Below, in pieces: positions 61,862 through 64,000 of a stretch of DNA of 64,000 nucleotides. Location of the stretch: NCBI RefSeq assembly GCF_030271535.1, contig NZ_JASCXJ010000004.1, positions 248,001 to 312,000 of the forward strand, given 5' to 3'. The translations under genes and the position numbers were made by a program. The notes beneath the pieces are model-generated. The model was given only the letters and a program-made list of their open reading frames with translations, ran no database searches and was not told the DNA's origin. The DNA is from Nocardiopsis sp. ATB16-24. Lineage in GTDB: Bacteria; Actinomycetota; Actinomycetes; Streptosporangiales; Streptosporangiaceae. The stretch's first letter is position 1, and each line of letters begins with the position of its first letter.

Positions 61862-64000
61862 GCAGGACACGGGAAGGCGAGGAGGGGTCGGCGCCCAGCA
61901 GCCTCGACCTGCTCCATCCCACCCTGGCCCACCACGTCGTCAACACCCTGGGGTGGCCGGGGCTGCGCCCGCTGCAACGCGAGGCACTGGCGCCGCTCAT
62001 CGACGGCGACGACGCCGTCCTGCTCGCCCCCACCGCCGGGGGCAAGACCGAGGCCGCACTGTTCCCCCTGCTCACCGCGATGGCCGCGCGGACGGGGGAC
62101 GGGCTGTCGCTGCTGTACGTGTGCCCCATCAAGGCCCTGCTCAACAACCTGCTGCCCCGCGTGCAGGCCTACGCCGGATGGATGGGACGCACCGCCGAGC
62201 TCTGGCACGGCGACGTCACCACGGCCGGGCGCCAACGGATCCTGCGCAACCGACCCGACATCCTGCTCACCACCCCCGAGTCCCTCGAAGCGATGCTGGT
62301 GAGCACCAAGGTCGACCACCGGACCTTCTTCACGAACCTGCACGGCATCGTCGTGGACGAGGTGCACGCCTTCGCCGGAGACGACCGGGGCTGGCACCTG
62401 CTCGCCGTCCTGGAACGCCTCGGCAGGGTGGCCGGGCGGTCGATCCAACGTGTGGGACTGTCGGCCACCGTCGGCAACCCCGACGACCTGCTCACCTGGC
62501 TCCAGGGATCACAGGCCGGCACGCGCCCCGGCAGAGTGATCGCCCCCGGCGTGCACTTGCCCCGGCCGGGACGAACCCTTGAGGATCCGCCGCCCGGAGA
62601 CGTCGAACTCGACTACGTGGGCTCTCTGCACAACGCCGCCAAGGTCATCGCGGCCCTGCACCGGGGAGAGAAACGCCTGGTCTTCTGCGACTCGCGCAAG
62701 TACGTGGAGGAACTCGGCCACGCCCTGCGCGCACTGGGTGTGACCACCTTCCTGTCCCACGCCTCCCTGGCCCTGGACGAGCGCCGCCGCGCCGAGGCCG
62801 CCTTTGCCGAGGCCCGCGACTGCGTCATCGTCGCCACCTCCACCCTGGAACTGGGCATCGACGTCGGTGACCTGGACCGGGTCATCCAGATCAACGCGCC
62901 CGGCACGGTCGCCTCCTTCCTCCAGCGCATCGGCCGCACCGGGCGCAGGGCGGGAAGTACCCGCAACTGCCTGTTCCTGGCCATCGACCAGGCCGGACTG
63001 TTGGCCGCGGCCGGGCTGCTGCACCTGTGGGGCGAACATTGGGTGGAAGCCGTCGAGCCCACCCCCGAACCCCGGCACATCGTCGCCCAACAACTGTTGG
63101 CCCTGTGCCTGCAGGAACCCGAGGTGGGGGAGAGACTGTGGGGTGAGTGGTGGAACGGCCTGGAACCCTTCGCCCAGGGCGCACCCATCGCCGCCCACCT
63201 GATCCGGGAGGGGTTCATCGACCTGGACGGTGGGTTGATGATGATCGGCCCCGAGGCCGAGAAACGCTTCGGCCACCGCCACTTCATGGAACTGACCAGT
63301 GTCTTCACCGCACCGCCGCAGTTCACCGCCCTGCACGGCAGGACCGAGATCGGACGGGTGGACCCCGCCCTGCTGGCCGCCGACGACAAGGAGGCGGGAC
63401 CGCGCCGCCTGCTGCTGGCCGGGCGCACCTGGGCGGTGACCTGGGTGGACTGGCGCAGGCAGCGGTGCTTCGTCGAGCCGGTCGAAGGCGGTGGGGGCAA
63501 GGCCAAGTGGGACTCGGGCGGCCACCTGGGCTCTTCCTACCACCTCACCAGGGCCGTGCGCGAGGTGTTGCTGGGCACCGACCCGAAAGTAAGGCTCACC
63601 CGGCGCGCGGTGGCGGCGCTGGCCAAGGCCAGGGACGAGCACACCGACCTGGTCCACCCCGGAGGGTCGGTCATCGTGCGTGGTACGGGCGGCGACCTGC
63701 GGTGGTGGACCTGGGCGGGGGCCAGGGCCAACCTCACCCTGGCCGCCACCCTGGGCCGGGCGGCCGACCCCAAACAGCAGCCGAACGACGCGAGCCTGCG
63801 CCTGAACACCGAACTGGACCCGCGTACCTGGAAGGCGGCCAAGGAGGCGGCCCGGGAGCGGGTCGTTCTGCCCGAGGTGTCCGTGCGCGCACTGGACGGG
63901 CTCAAGTTCACCGCCGCCCTGCCCCGACACCTGGCCGAACGCACCCTGTCGGCGAGGCTGGCCGACGTGGAGGGTGCCCGAACCCTCCTGGAGGAACCCA
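61858..64000 (+). CDS. brxHI: BREX Lhr-like DEAD/DEAH helicase BrxHI, 3' end outside the window
   Basis: Open from GTG 61858 (overlapping the brxD stop) to the window end, at least 714 codons with no stop. Superfamily 2 motifs: APTAGGKTEAA near residue 56, VVDEVHAF near 166, GLSATVG, and motif VI QRIGRTGRRAG near 360. The C-terminal part matches Lhr-type tails. Type 2 BREX includes this predicted DNA helicase. Only the very end is likely missing, since known members run to about 730-800 residues. Confidence 0.92.
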   Translation, partial: MSRTREGEEGSAPSSLDLLHPTLAHHVVNTLGWPGLRPLQREALAPLIDGDDAVLLAPTAGGKTEAALFPLLTAMAARTGDGLSLLYVCPIKALLNNLLPRVQAYAGWMGRTAELWHGDVTTAGRQRILRNRPDILLTTPESLEAMLVSTKVDHRTFFTNLHGIVVDEVHAFAGDDRGWHLLAVLERLGRVAGRSIQRVGLSATVGNPDDLLTWLQGSQAGTRPGRVIAPGVHLPRPGRTLEDPPPGDVELDYVGSLHNAAKVIAALHRGEKRLVFCDSRKYVEELGHALRALGVTTFLSHASLALDERRRAEAAFAEARDCVIVATSTLELGIDVGDLDRVIQINAPGTVASFLQRIGRTGRRAGSTRNCLFLAIDQAGLLAAAGLLHLWGEHWVEAVEPTPEPRHIVAQQLLALCLQEPEVGERLWGEWWNGLEPFAQGAPIAAHLIREGFIDLDGGLMMIGPEAEKRFGHRHFMELTSVFTAPPQFTALHGRTEIGRVDPALLAADDKEAGPRRLLLAGRTWAVTWVDWRRQRCFVEPVEGGGGKAKWDSGGHLGSSYHLTRAVREVLLGTDPKVRLTRRAVAALAKARDEHTDLVHPGGSVIVRGTGGDLRWWTWAGARANLTLAATLGRAADPKQQPNDASLRLNTELDPRTWKAAKEAARERVVLPEVSVRALDGLKFTAALPRHLAERTLSARLADVEGARTLLEEP

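Noticed and set aside
1-64000. tRNA, rRNA or CRISPR arrays
   Set aside because: I scanned by eye for TPsiC-like motifs and regular spaced repeats and found none I could support.

Overview
The window is high-GC DNA with strong GC at third codon positions, GTG/TTG starts and many ATGA/GTGA gene overlaps. It carries several XRE-DUF5753, DUF397 and DUF6879 regulator cassettes, which are typical of filamentous Actinomycetota. A Nocardiopsis-like or other Streptosporangiales genome is the likeliest host; that is inference, as no rRNA or tRNA is present. The window reads as a large defence and antagonism island, with duplicated pieces and gene wreckage left by past recombination.

Layout. 1-8 kb: esterase fragment, small lipoprotein, a long HelD-like ATPase, a pRiA4b ORF-3-like protein and intergenic hairpin repeats. 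8.5-17.1 kb: three paralogous nuclease-helicases (PD-(D/E)XK plus DUF2075), one of them translationally coupled to an EVE-HNH nuclease. 17.3-25.5 kb: a 5' scrap of pglW, a DUF5710-HNH protein, a DUF1963 protein, an MFS exporter with its TetR and a tandem operator, and a lipoprotein. 25.6-37.3 kb: two near-identical mazG-type genes in direct orientation flank a Gabija-like gajAB pair, an intact pglW and an AbiEi-DUF559 protein; a broken 3' piece of pglW follows. 37.3-39.8 kb: a PQQ-like lipoprotein and a wrecked NTPase-WD40 gene.

39.8-48.4 kb: XRE/DUF6879 cassettes surround a probable microcin C-like locus. This consists of an MccB-type ThiF adenylyltransferase coupled to a HIT hydrolase, facing a seven-codon gene (MNDDGNN) with a strong ribosome binding site and a shared terminator. 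A PCMT-type methyltransferase and a 40-residue zinc-finger protein lie beside it. 48.6-49.6 kb: a HATPase protein and a small CxxC protein. 49.8-64 kb: pglX-pglY-pglZ-brxD-brxHI, mostly with overlapping ends. With pglW 15-19 kb upstream, these make a full but split type 2 BREX (Pgl) set.

How the genes may work together: BREX-2 would methylate host DNA and block phage, Gabija would cut DNA when nucleotides are depleted, and the EVE-HNH/helicase set may restrict modified DNA. The mccB-like locus would make and detoxify a peptide-nucleotide antibiotic. The pglW scraps and mazG duplication show that the island has been rearranged repeatedly.
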